This document shows, one piece after another, positions 1 to 10,193 of a stretch of DNA of 64,000 bases. The stretch is taken from positions 6,937,382 to 7,001,381 of the forward strand of contig NC_084474.1 in the NCBI RefSeq assembly GCF_027409185.1. The letters run 5' to 3'. Position numbers and translations under genes: made by a program. Every line of letters begins with the position of its first letter. Position 1 is the stretch's first letter. The stretch is from Cynocephalus volans (taxonomy: Eukaryota > Chordata > Mammalia > Dermoptera > Cynocephalidae). Below the pieces are notes generated by a model, which saw only the letters and a program-made list of their open reading frames with translations, had not been told where the DNA came from and ran no database searches.

Positions 1-637
1 TCACTTTCTGTAGCTGACTCGTTTCACTTAATATAATTCTCTCTAGGTCCATTCATGTTGCTGCAAATGGCAGTATTTCATTCGTTTTTATAGCTGAGTA
101 GTATTCCATTGTGTAGATGTACCACATTTTCCATATTCGCTCATCTGATGGTGGACATTTGGGTTGGTTCCAACTCTTGGCTATTGTAAAGAGGGCTGCG
201 ATGAACATCGGGGGACAGGTGTACCTTCAACTTGATGATTTCCATTCCTCTGGGTATATTCCCAGCAGTGGGATACTGGGTCATATGGTAGATCTAATTG
301 TTTGAGGAACCTCCATACCATTTTCCATAGAGGCTGCACCATTTTGCAGTCCCACCAACAATGTATGAGAGTTCCTTTTTCCCCGCAACCACGCCAGCAT
401 TTACCGTTCAGAGTCTTTTGGATTTTAGCCATCCTAACTGGGGTTAGATGGTATCTCAGTGTGGTTTTGATTTGCATTTCCCGGATGCTGAGTGATGCTG
501 AGCATTTTTTCATATGTCTGTTGTCCATTTGTATATCTTTCTTAGAGAAATGCCTACTTAGCTCTTTTGCCCATTTTTTAACTGGGTTGCTTGTTTTTTT
601 CTTGTTTATTTGATTTATTTCTTCATATATCTAATCT
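1..637 (-). mobile_element. L1 LINE, 3' end, minus strand, cut by window start
   Basis: Read on the minus strand this is the end of L1 ORF2 and the start of the 3' UTR. The plus strand carries the usual reverse-complement landmarks: 'gtagtattccattgtgtaga', 'ggttccaactcttggctatt' and 'ttttcatatgtctgttg'. The same block recurs at 17.05, 26.7, 34.1 and 51.1 kb. The antisense frame at 181-528 encodes the ORF2 tail but is broken. The poly(A) end lies left of the window and the 5' side is truncated near 637. Confidence 0.9.
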
Positions 638-1205
638 CTTTTATGAGCTGGTTAGCTCCCTGAAGGCAGGGACTGCATGGTCTTGAGAGGACACAGTTCC
701 CAGAAGGGCAGAGAGCTGGAGGCAGAAGTTGTTCTGTGATCAGGTTAGGCACTGACTGTACCAGCTCCCCATGGCCTTGAGTACTGCCAAGTTTGGTTAA
801 AGGACCAAGAGCATCTGATGTTTGTAAACATCGTTTAGATGAAGGTGCTTAGATGATTACAGAAAATTCTTCTGGAATGGTGGTGGAAGACTGAGCAGCA
901 GTAAAACAAGCAAGGTTTGTTGCTTTCTTTCACCTGGGCTCTATATTGCTACATGGCTTCAGCTAAGTTCTGATCACTGGCTATATATTGAGAGCATATA
1001 ACAGGTGTGTGTGTCTGTGTGTGTGTGTTACACCAATCTGTTACCCATCTAAAATGCTGTAATGGTGTATTTCATAGGGTTATGGTAAAGGTAAAATGAG
1101 AAAATACATCAGATTTATTCAGAAATTGAAAGCAGTTGGAGGCAAAGTAATAATTCATTGCTTATTCCTCTGCTACCTTCTGACTGCATGAAGTGAAGAT
1201 TGATT
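638..1205. other. No gene seen; short L2-like start
   Basis: Non-coding AT-rich sequence. The first 60 bases ('gctccctgaaggcagggact') resemble the 3' end of an L2 element. A short TG run lies near 1005-1028. No open frame, RNA gene or regulatory site can be supported. Confidence 0.5.
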
Positions 1206-1576
1206 AAACATACCTGTGCTTATGAGACAGTAACAGAAAGAATGTTTGTATTATCCAATATTGTAACCATTAGCCACACTGGCTGTTGAATATATGAAAT
1301 TTGGCTAGTCCCAATTGAGATGTCCTGTAAATATGAAATGCACTGTTAAATTTTATATTAAATGAAGATTTAATATGAAAAAAGGAATGTAAAATAGCTA
1401 ACTAATCGTTTTGCTATTGATTATGTGTTAAAATGATAATATTTTGAATATATCAGGTTAAATAAAATATATTATTAAAATTAATTTTACTTGCTTTCTT
1501 TTATTTAATGTGGCTACTAGAAATATTAAAAATTCATACCTAGCTCACATTATATTTCTGTTGCACAGTGCTGGTT
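1206..1576. mobile_element. Non-autonomous hAT-like DNA transposon
   Basis: The stretch has the layout of a common mammalian palindromic DNA element. The left part reads 'taaccattagccacactggc' and the right part 'taatgtggctactagaaata', so the two ends are rough inverted copies about 300 bp apart, around an AT-rich centre. I recall the pattern as a MER1/Charlie-class element but cannot name the subfamily. No coding capacity remains. Confidence 0.55.
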
Positions 1577-3261
1577 TAAGTCACTGAAAGTTTTGGAATA
1601 TACTAATTATAGGGTCTAAAAGAAAAGAAGTTAGGCGGAGGCCGCAGCCCTCCTTTTCTGCTTTGATTCTCCACGGGTGGGGGTGCATTAAGTAAGCACC
1701 AGTGTTGTTCTTGGGGGAAGAAGGGTCCATGGGGGTCAACCAGAGAGGCAGAGATTGGGAAGCACCGTGGCCACTGAGGAGGAACATGGCTCTCTAACTG
1801 GCTCCTCTGTCGATGCTAGACAGTGGCAGTCTTTTGCTGCCTCTCATCTAACCCCTTTGCTGACATAGGAAAGTTTGCGTTGGCTTCTGAAGTTGTTATT
1901 TACCCAAGGTCAGAGAGGAACTCTCTTCTCCCCTTTTTTATTTTCAGTGAGTCATAAGGGATGGTATGAACCCATGGACAGGAGAAGTGTCTGATGGTTT
2001 GTGACAGGGCCAGACCGTAGTCACAGAAGCTCAAGAAAGTTGTCAAGATGAGCAAGGAACATGGGTTTAGGCTTTGAAGCCTCCATGTCTTGAACTGAAC
2101 TTCAGAAAGGTCTTCATGGCTAAAAGTGCACACGGAGCCCATGAAATCATACAAGTCAGTCCACCGTGGCTGAGAGTTTTAACCGCACTCTTCCGAAGTA
2201 AAAGGGCTCAGCCCAGCTTCTGACTCAGAGAAGGTGCTCAGAATGTGTTAGCTGCATTTCCTTCTTTTAGGTGGTTCCTGGGCCATTGTGACAAGTGCTC
2301 ACTTGACAGGAGAGGTGGGACAAACATTTGCGTGAGCATGTGAGGGACTGGTTGTGAGTTGTCTCGCTGCGCACGTTGCCTTTGCCTCTGGTGAGGAACT
2401 TAGCCCTACTTGTTTCCATGTCTGTAATACGGAGGTATTGACAGTGCCCACTGCTTGGAGTTCTGCAGGGTTTTTTTTTTAAGTAAAAAAATAAGAAAGA
2501 AGTAATATGCCACATAAAAGAGCCTGAGATGGTCTTTTAAATATCCCTGCAAAAAACAAAACAAAACAAAAAATAAAACAGTGCATTTAAGGGACACAGG
2601 TAGAATGCTCCTGAGCAGAAATTCATGTTCTAATAACTGAGGAAGAGTCAAACAGCATTGATGAATTGGTGGCATGACTGTCTCCTAGGTTTTCTATGTG
2701 TTGGAGAAAGGTAAACAGCACACTCATCCTGCAGCCTTGCAGATGATGAAAGTGACCACATTTGTCTATGTCACAGTAATAAGATGACAGAAGTACACGA
2801 AGAACTAGAGTATGGTGGCACTGCTGTGACTCATGATGTAGAGTGTTTTTACTCTGAGATCTTGTAATTTGGCATTATTTCCTTTAAACTGTGCTGTCTT
2901 GCCTGGCTATTGCTTTATTATTGAATAAACACCCTGAGCAAGGTCCCCAAACAGCTGTTAGAAATGTGGAAGTTACACGTGTTTCCTGGGGAAGGAGGTA
3001 GGTTTGAAGGATGTGAGGCAAGGAGAAGACGACCAGATTGGTCAGGACCGTCAGGGTGAACCTGCTCCCTGTTCTCAGTAGCATTTGTCTCACTAACACA
3101 AACTATATTCTAATGGTGAAAACTGTAGAAGGCTGCAGCAATTTACTCAGTAGCAGCCTGTTTCCATATGAAAACTCCTTTCTTGGACTGTGGGGAATTA
3201 GAGAATGAGGTATGGAAGTCCTTGAAGGATAATTTTGGTGACTAGTGGTGTCCTTTTTTAA
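1577..3261. other. No gene seen
   Basis: Mixed-composition DNA with only short chance frames (under 90 codons, none with a recognisable domain). A tract of caaaa-type A-rich units lies at 2550-2580. No convincing repeat family, splice site or promoter was recognised. Confidence 0.5.
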
Positions 3262-3482
3262 TAATAGCTAGAATTTATTGACTGCTTAGTAGGAATAGTC
3301 CCTGTGTTAAGGTCTGTGTAAACTTTTAAAATTCTCATAATGACTCTATGTATTATTATCCCCATTTTAAAGCAGAGGACGGGGACATCGAGAAATGAAG
3401 GAATGTGTCCGAGGTCATCCAATGAATAAGTGAAAGAGCTTGGATTTAACCCAGGCCTTAACCTCTACACTATGTGGCTTCT
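3262..3482 (+). repeat. MIR SINE
   Basis: The order of MIR core blocks is visible: 'agaatttattgactgctta', then 'attattatccccattttaaa', then 'gaatgtgtccgaggtcatcc' and 'ttaacctctacactatgtgg'. This matches the tRNA-derived mammalian-wide SINE in plus orientation, strongly diverged as expected for its age. Confidence 0.85.
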
Positions 3483-4529
3483 ACTTCCTTCTCACTGATG
3501 AAAATGAAAATACTTCTCTTAAGTACTTGGTTTGGGAATGAAAGTCAGGTGTACAAATAACCTTGACTATGGGTAATTGGTTTCAGGCTCATCTCATCCT
3601 ACTCTTGGCCCTCTCCCCATATTTACTCTGTATTTCGGTGTGTCTTCCTATACATCCTTATGCTTCCTCCTCCTTGCCTTGGAGCTTTTTCTCTTCTGTA
3701 AGTGCCCTGTGACCCCTGCCCCACTCTTGCCCTCTGTTGCTTAGACCTGACTCTGGCTTTGTTTGCATTTATTTCTTTGGCTCTCTCTCTCATTCCCTCC
3801 TTCACTTCCCTTCCCAGTGCTATCATCCCTACTTAGCACTAGTATCAAAGTATGACGATGCAAGAAAGCCATGCAAGATGACCTTGACAAGTCCAGATAA
3901 TAATGTTTCCATACTATCTAGCCGGCGGTCTCAGAGGCAGCTTCGATCTGACAACCCTCCCTGAAACAGACGGAAACTGTTCTGTGACTGAGAGAACAAG
4001 GTGGAGGGTCTGGCTCAGAGTCAGTGTCAAGGTTGACTTAGCCTTCATTCCCTGAAGGACCGAGTACATTAGATTTTGTTTTGTTTTGTTTTGTCGTGGT
4101 AATTTTATTTCTTGGCTTGGAGGTTACACATCATGGTAGAGATGACTTAGAAAATTTTTTATTAAACATTTTACCAATTCTAGAGTATTTTACCATCTCT
4201 GGAATTTTAATATGATTTAATACATTGAGCTAAAATCTCCGCACTCATAAAAAATCTGTGGTTTGAGCATAACTACTGCCTAAACACTCTTGCTCTACAC
4301 TACGTGCCTGAAGCTCCCTGAGGGTGGCTGGAAGTTTTGCGTGATTTCCTTATACTCTCAGCCAAGGCATCTGTCTGATATCTTCTACCAGTGTTGTGAA
4401 GTGTGACTCTCATTGGCTGGGAAATCAACGAGTACAGCAGATCCCATTGTGCTCCGTTCCTACCCTCTCTTTCTATTCTTCAGTTACACAGTTCTTCAAG
4501 TCTCTTTAAAATTCGTGTTTGGCTCTCTG
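3483..4529. other. No gene seen
   Basis: Non-coding. It includes a pyrimidine-rich stretch at about 3640-3810 and a (ttttg)n run at 4075-4095. Short frames here have no recognisable domain. Confidence 0.5.
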
Positions 4530-4790
4530 CCACCTCAGGACCTTTGCCTCCGCTGTCGCCCCAGAGTCTTCCCCCTGCTGACTCCTCCTAACCCTTATGA
4601 TCCCAACTTTAGCTTTATTTCCTCTGGGAAGTTCTCCCTGAAGCCTTGGCCAGGTTAGCTCCCTCTGAAGTTAAATGCTTCCGTGGGGCTCAACTTCCCT
4701 ATTCTGACAGTCATCACATAAATAATTAGTTTTTGTAAATATAAATAAAGAGTACTCAATAAATATCAGTTTAATTAGTGAATTAATTCT
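4530..4790 (+). repeat. L2 LINE 3' fragment
   Basis: 'cacctcaggacctttgcctc' followed by 'ggaagttctccctgaagcct' and the terminal 'gtactcaataaatatcagtt' match the order of blocks at the 3' end of L2 in plus orientation, with a gap in the middle. Confidence 0.65.
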
Positions 4791-5202
4791 GCCCAGGAGT
4801 CTGTGTTCTTAGAAGGAAAACCTTAGAAGCTGCGTTAGTAGGTTGCACACATTGCCATCTGAGCATGTCTTCCTTCCTCTATGGGCCACTGCAGTGGGTT
4901 GGAAAAGGCTCATGCCCTGTGGTTCTGCATATTGCCAAGGGTGCCTGAGGTGGACAACACAGTTCTAGTTGTCCCCTTGGCTGTCTGGTTTGGGCTCCTG
5001 CCCCTGGCCACCTACTCCCTGTGCTTACAAGATTTACACCTCCCTTTGAGACAGAAGTTTTGCTCTGTAACCCACCAAAGATGACTGTAAGAGGAGGTCA
5101 TGTCCTGGCTTATCTCCTTCCTGAGTTTAGATTATGTCACAATCTTAATCTTTCCATTTGGTTTCTGAAGTTACTTTTTTAGTCTTCACATTCAAGAATC
5201 AT
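4791..5202. other. No gene seen, left flank of the liprin retrocopy
   Basis: Ordinary non-coding sequence. It ends at the left 15-bp target-site duplication of the retrocopy described next. Confidence 0.5.
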
Positions 5203-5217
5203 CTCTTGGAGTTAATA
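5203..5217. repeat. Target-site duplication, left copy
   Basis: 'ctcttggagttaata' here is repeated exactly at 10179-10193. The pair brackets the whole liprin-alpha-1 retrocopy and marks one L1-type retrotransposition event. The T-rich stretch that follows (5229-5262) is the complement of the decayed poly(A) tail. Confidence 0.85.
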
Positions 5218-5710
5218 CTTTAAAAAAAATTTTTTTTTAATTTTATTTATTTATTTATTTATTTTCTTCTCTGTAACGGTTTATCATTAAAAAATTAAAC
5301 AATAATAATTACAATAAATGTATAATTTACAAAAGCCCTATATTTGTCCATAGGATTTATACATATAAGCATTATAGTACATTCATTTGAAAAACTAAAA
5401 TTAGGTATAAGAACATGAATTGATTTGAAAGGATATTTATAGCCTGGATATTCATGAAAAAGTAAGTAACTATATAAATGAAGAGTCATAAGTTTACATA
5501 AATATAAGAAGCATTAAATTCTAAAATATTTTCTCTATGGTATTCATGGATTTTTTACTAATTAAAAACTCTGTAATAGAATATCTTAGGGTCCATATAA
5601 CAAGTATTAAGAGATTAAAGATTCCATTGCATTCTAAAATGTAGTCTTTGTTGGATTCAAAATGCTGCGTAATCATCTGTAGAAGTAGTGTGGGTAAACA
5701 GCAGGAGGCT

Positions 5711-5925
5711 TTAGCAGGAGTAAATCCTGACTGTGGGAGAATCCAACCTCTGTGTTCCTGACACACTGCCGTCCATCTGCATCTTCTTTGGCTGCGTGGA
5801 GGGTGAAGACATAGAAGAAGTAACTTGCAAGTTTGCAGAGAGAGTCCCTGCTGATGCAGCAGCTAAGCCATGAATGTCCTTTGGTCTAAATTTTTTTCTC
5901 CATGAAGGTGCTCTCCTAAATGCTT
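5711..5925 (-). pseudogene. PPFIA1: Frame-shifted C-terminal tail of the liprin retrocopy
   Basis: After the extra base near 5922 the liprin tail continues in another frame: [15 protein letters not shown], then about 55 more residues ending in TVRIYSC and a stop at 5711. In liprin-alpha-1 the end TYSC is a PDZ-binding motif; here the matching residues are IYSC. The 1,065-codon frame therefore lacks both the basic tail and the PDZ ligand. One base is the only break between the two parts. Confidence 0.85.
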
Positions 5926-8900
5926 TTATCGTCGTCTTCATCAAACCTTCTGTCAGTCCCCATGACCAAGAGGTTGTTAAATTCTCTTTCTAAGACAGCA
6001 CGAGCCTGTGTATTCCGCGTTGGGATCCGTAACAATAGCGCCAGTGCGTTGAAGTCAAAGGTTTCATCTAAGGCCAGAAGGGCACCGTGAACGCCACTCC
6101 CTAAAAGATTGTTTGCATATGCTTTAAGGCCAATTGACAGGATCCAGCGAATCACTCGATCATTGCTCCAAACAAGCACATCTTTTACTTCATGCTGACT
6201 TTCTTCTCTTTTTCTTTCCAGTTCTTTTCGGTCATAGTTTAATCTTCTCAGGCACATCATTCCACACTGGAAACTGTTTCTGTGGAAACCGTCGACCATT
6301 TTCAGCTGCCCGCGGAGGTCCTTCTTGGTCAGGTGGTCCAGCATCCTGGCATCCACCAGGCACTGCATGAAGTAGCTGCAGTACTGAGGGAGGCCCAGGC
6401 TGGGCAGCCACTCGTTCCCAATCCACTCGTGGTTCATGTCCCCATATGCGAGTGTCGTTCGCGACGTGGGAGGGCTGGACGGGCTGGTAAGAGCCATGAT
6501 CTCTTGGATGGCCAGCCTCAGCTTCAGCCTATGCAGGGGGTTGCTGATGCCGATCTCACGCTTCATCTCGGTGTCCGACAGGGTTGACATGATGGCCCCG
6601 CTCTTCACGTTGGCTCGGCAGGCAGCCACATACCAGGCGGGCATCCGCACCCAGAGCTCCAACCACACAACTACGGTCGGCCCATCCCACTGGGCAAAAG
6701 GCAAACCTTGTCTTCGGGCTTCATCGAGCAATTCATGCTTTTTTGGAAGTTTACGACTTTTTTCAGCCTGTCCTCCGAATTTTCTCAGTGACAAGGCATC
6801 TTGAGATGCATTATCTGTCGCTGAAACACCAGCGTGTCCTAATGATTCTTTGCCAGCTTGACCAGGTCGGCCTTTTTCTTTCTTGCCAAACAAGCGGCTG
6901 ATAGAGGACTTGATGCCCTTCTTCTTTGGGGCTTTGTGGCGTGAGTCCCGGCTGCTGTTACTACTGCTGGGATTGCTCACGGGACCGTCCTGGGAGCCTG
7001 TCGAGTTTCTCACGTCCATGGCGTCCTCATCTTCACCATCAGACCCATCGACATCGCTCTCAAAAGCTGGTGCTGCATTTGCTAAGACACTAGCCTGTTG
7101 GGCACGTTCCCAATCCTGTTCATTAAGAGTTTGTACCTTGGAAGGCTCATCCCGTAGAGCAGCTAGGCGGCCTTTCTGGGGGCGCCGCAACACTGCACTG
7201 GTGCTGTAGGAATCTGTGTGACTGTCTGCCACAGGACACCTGTAATCTGGGACACTGCCCATGTGGGGTCGGCCATGATGAAGTGAAGCACCTCTTAGTC
7301 TCATTTGGTCTAGTTCAGCCCTCAATGCTTCAATGATTAAGACGAGCTGATCCTTATCATGTTGTGTATCTTCCAATTGCTTTTTTGCATTTTCAACTTC
7401 TCCTAACAGAGAATTCTTATCTTCTAGAGCAGCCATTCTCTCTTTCAGATGAAGCTGGAGCCTCTCATTAGATTCTGAAAGAAGCTTGTCAACAGTGTCT
7501 GATAAACGTCTATTATGCTCTTCATTCATTTTGTCTCTCTGCCTTGCCCGCTGCAGTTCTTGGTTCTTTTCCTCCAGCTGCGCCTCCATCTGTCTTAACC
7601 TTTCTTCAGTGTTGCCCTGTCTCTCTTCAGCCTTCCAGAGCGCTGCCACCCTCTGCGCCAGCTCCGCCTCCACCTCCGGGAGTGTCTCGGCTTTCCTCAT
7701 GGTCTGCTGCAGCTTTTGCTCCACTAATTCCAGCCGTTCCTGTAACTGGCGGTTTTTATCCTCAGTCTGGCGATGCATAGAATCTTTGTTTGCAATTTCG
7801 TTTTCAAGTTTATCATTGAGGTCATGCACAGACATGGCTTCTCGCTGTGCAGCGAGGGAGCATTTTTCAAGAGTAGTGATTCTCTCTTCCATGTCTTCCT
7901 TTTGGACCATGGCTTCTCGAATGTCCCGTTGCAATTTCATGTTCATCTCCTCAGATTTGATCAAGTCTTCCCTGGCCATGTAGAGATCTTCCTCCAGCTC
8001 TGCCAGGTGACTGATTCTCTCTGCCATGTCTTCCATTAGGGCCATGGCTTCACGCATGTCCCGTTGCAATTTCGTGTTCATCTCCTCAGATTTGATCAAG
8101 TCTTCCCTGGCCATGTAGAGATCTTCCTCCAGCTCTGCCACGTGACTGATTCTCTCTTCCATGTCTTTGTTTGGGGCCTTGGCTTCACGAATGTCCCTTT
8201 GCAATTTCAAGTTCATCTCCTCAGATTTGATCAAGTCTTCCCTGGCCGTGTAGAGATCTTCCTCCAGCTCTGCCACGTGACTGGAGAGGGTGGCCATGTG
8301 CTCTTTCATTTGGCTCTGCTCCCTCAATTGCTTGTCTATGACTTCCTGGAGCTCTATTACTTTAGCAAGGTCCTCCTTGTGGCTTAACGAACCATCAGAA
8401 GATCTTTTTCCATTCATGCTCGGGGTATTTTCTTGTTCATGGTTCATGTCAAGTGCTCCATCTGTTAGTGTTTTTTTCTGCTTATTCCGTTCTTTAAGAA
8501 TCATTAGCTCTTTGTGTGTGGCACCTAATTCTTCTTCTAACAAACCACACCTTTCAAGTGCTACTCGTAATCTCTCTCTCACCTTTTCATCCAGAGCTTT
8601 GTGGTGCTCAAACAACAACTTCAGTGCTTTGAGCACTTCGACTTCGCTGGACACACCTGCTGGGGACTGTGCCTGTCTCTTCACCACGGTCATCCTGAGA
8701 GACCTCTCGTGCCTAGAGACAAGGCATTCCAGATGTTCTAAAAGCAGCCTGGTGTTGTTCCTTTCTGCTTTCAGTTCAGCAATTTCTTCTTCCCTTTCAA
8801 GGAGCTCCTCCCTGCATACATTCAGTTCCTTCATAAGTGCAGCAAACTCCTGTGGAAGTGCAGTTTTGAGCTGTCTCTGCAAGGAATCTCTTTCCTGACC

Positions 8901-9113
8901 AACATCGTGTAATTTCCCCTGGGTTAATGCCAGCGTTTCTTGAGTCTCTCTAAGAGTGTCAAGAAGTCGGTCCCTTTCTTCTCGCATAGAGACCATCAAC
9001 TGTTCAATATGAGAATCTGCGTCTGCCTGTGAAGGGGAGCCGGACGCATGGCTCCCACTTCCTCCTGGGGAGCCTTCGGCTTCACTGATGGTTGGCATCA
9101 CCTCACGCATCAT
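5916..9113 (-). pseudogene. PPFIA1: Liprin-alpha-1-like open frame (about 1,065 codons) in the retrocopy
   Basis: Liprin-alpha proteins are cytosolic scaffolds. In the family they bind LAR-type receptor tyrosine phosphatases and active-zone or adhesion proteins. I take the start as the ATG at 9113, directly after a splice acceptor, because MMREVMPT matches the family start; the same frame opens ten codons upstream inside the retained intron. Counted from that upstream ATG, residues 45 to about 615 form a coiled coil, with SAM domains near 817-884, 905-971 and 988-1066. About 150 residues normally lying between the coiled coil and the SAM region are missing in frame ([10 protein letters not shown] joins directly to [10 protein letters not shown]). 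Residues about 287-421 contain a 45-residue block three times. The frame stops at 5916 after DDDKSI because of one extra base. The tail continues in another frame. Whether any protein is made cannot be judged from sequence. Confidence 0.85.
7893..8284 (-). repeat. 135-bp in-frame tandem triplication in the coiled coil
   Basis: 'gcaatttc' followed by near-identical sequence occurs at 7931, 8066 and 8201, a period of exactly 135 bp (45 codons). Each copy encodes a variant of [19 protein letters not shown] and [15 protein letters not shown]. The liprin-alpha family, as I remember it, has the block once. Copies differ at a handful of positions (for example YTARED/YMARED, EMNLK/EMNTK/EMNMK), so the duplications are not brand new. 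The length keeps both the reading frame and roughly the heptad phase. Confidence 0.9.
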
Positions 9114-9717
9114 CTGCAAATGAAAGACCCAGACTAGAATCATTAAGAGCAGAATACAGGTTCCCGTAAATCTGCAATTTCATAAGTATCTTCAGCTAAT
9201 AAATGAAAGGTTCACAGCCTCTTTATTCTCAGATCTGTTACACTTTGTATGCAAATAAGTTGGGAAAGCATCCACCGGCAAATACTAAGTGCAGGAACAC
9301 ACACCATGAAGATACTCACAGGGACAATAACCCCGTGAAGGGGTCAAGGCCAGAGGACTGCCCCTCACATAAAGAGCAAACCCAGCAGTATTTTGTTCAC
9401 AAAGCTGTACTTTTTAGTTGTTGAGAACAAGTGTGCTTCAGGTACCTATTTTTCCAACTTCCCGGTGGGGGGAGAGCAAGTCAAACACACACGCCACCCA
9501 GTCACTTTTCAGGAAAAGCATAGAAGGAGCACAGAGCCAGCAGCACTGACAGGTACAGAACCCGTCAGGCATCTTATAGGAATGTGTGCAGTCAGCTCCT
9601 GGGAAGGCCTGATGGCTCCCTGAATTCTTGGGCTGGATTTGGTGAGCACTAAAGGAATGGGACTCGTGAAGGGTTGGGAGAGGTTTCTCCAGTGGTTGGT
9701 CAGTCAACCTAACTTAC
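9114..9717 (-). other. Retained first intron in the liprin retrocopy
   Basis: On the minus strand exon 1 ends '...ggaaactgag' followed by 'gtaagtt' (donor G at 9717). The segment ends 'tctttcatttgcag' (acceptor G at 9114), directly before the liprin start codon ATG at 9113. Both match U2-type splice consensus well. The 604 bp between them lie inside the target-site duplications, so they were copied as RNA. The sequence itself looks intron-like, with no conserved frame. Confidence 0.75.
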
Positions 9718-10178
9718 CTCAGTTTCCAGCCAAAAGTCAAATTCCACGATGGAAATAGAGCCAGCAGGTCCGGACAGCCGGGGACGGCTAGGAGGGAAGG
9801 AAAAGTGATAGGTGAGTCGATGAGAGGCGATGAAGTGTCACCAACACACAGACGGGGCGAGGGCAAGGGGGCCGCTCCCGAGGGTCCGGGCCGCAGTCCG
9901 GGCACGGCGGACCCCCGGCGACCCTCACGGTGAGGCTGACCCCCGGCCCAGCCACGTCCTGCTCTCTGCGCCCGAATCAGGTGCTGCAGAAGCCGTGGCC
10001 ACCACGGTACTGACAAAGCACTGACAACCGTTTCCAAGGAGCCTGCACCAGCTGGGGTTCTAGAACCCACGCTGGGTCCCGGCTTGTTTGGTCGGGGGAA
10101 GGGCAGCACGTGGTCCCAAGAGCGCGTCCCTTCAGCCCCAGTCACTAAGGCCGGCCTGTGGCCAGACACTGGAAGAGC
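9718..10178 (-). other. 5' UTR exon of the liprin retrocopy
   Basis: GC-rich, CpG-containing sequence (richest at 9840-9960) between the right duplication and the splice donor. Its position and composition fit the first, non-coding exon of a CpG-island gene, copied nearly to the cap site. The identity with PPFIA1 exon 1 is inferred from position only. Confidence 0.65.
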
Positions 10179-10193
10179 CTCTTGGAGTTAATA
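10179..10193. repeat. Target-site duplication, right copy
   Basis: 'ctcttggagttaata', identical to 5203-5217. It marks the 5' end of the liprin retrocopy at 10178. Confidence 0.85.

Larger units (their letters stand above)
5218..10178 (-). pseudogene. PPFIA1: PPFIA1 (liprin-alpha-1) retrocopy, whole insertion
   Basis: One minus-strand insertion between perfect 15-bp duplications. In transcript order it holds a GC-rich 5' UTR exon (10178-9718), a retained intron (9717-9114), an intronless coding region (9113 to about 5711), a 3' UTR (about 5710-5263) and an eroded poly(A) tail (complement at 5229-5262). Apart from the first intron, all introns of the multi-exon parent are absent, which shows an mRNA origin. 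I name the parent from the sequence: N-terminus [14 protein letters not shown], the long coiled coil, three SAM domains and the C-terminal end TVRIYSC. The parent gene is not in the window. Confidence 0.9.

Noticed and set aside
6436-8898. Long plus-strand frames (up to about 200 codons) opposite the liprin coding region
   Set aside because: They are serine/leucine-rich antisense shadows of a coiled-coil gene, with no start context or domain of their own.
9438-9707. Coding exon within the liprin retained intron
   Set aside because: The 89-codon minus-strand frame is entirely inside the intron and shows no liprin similarity.
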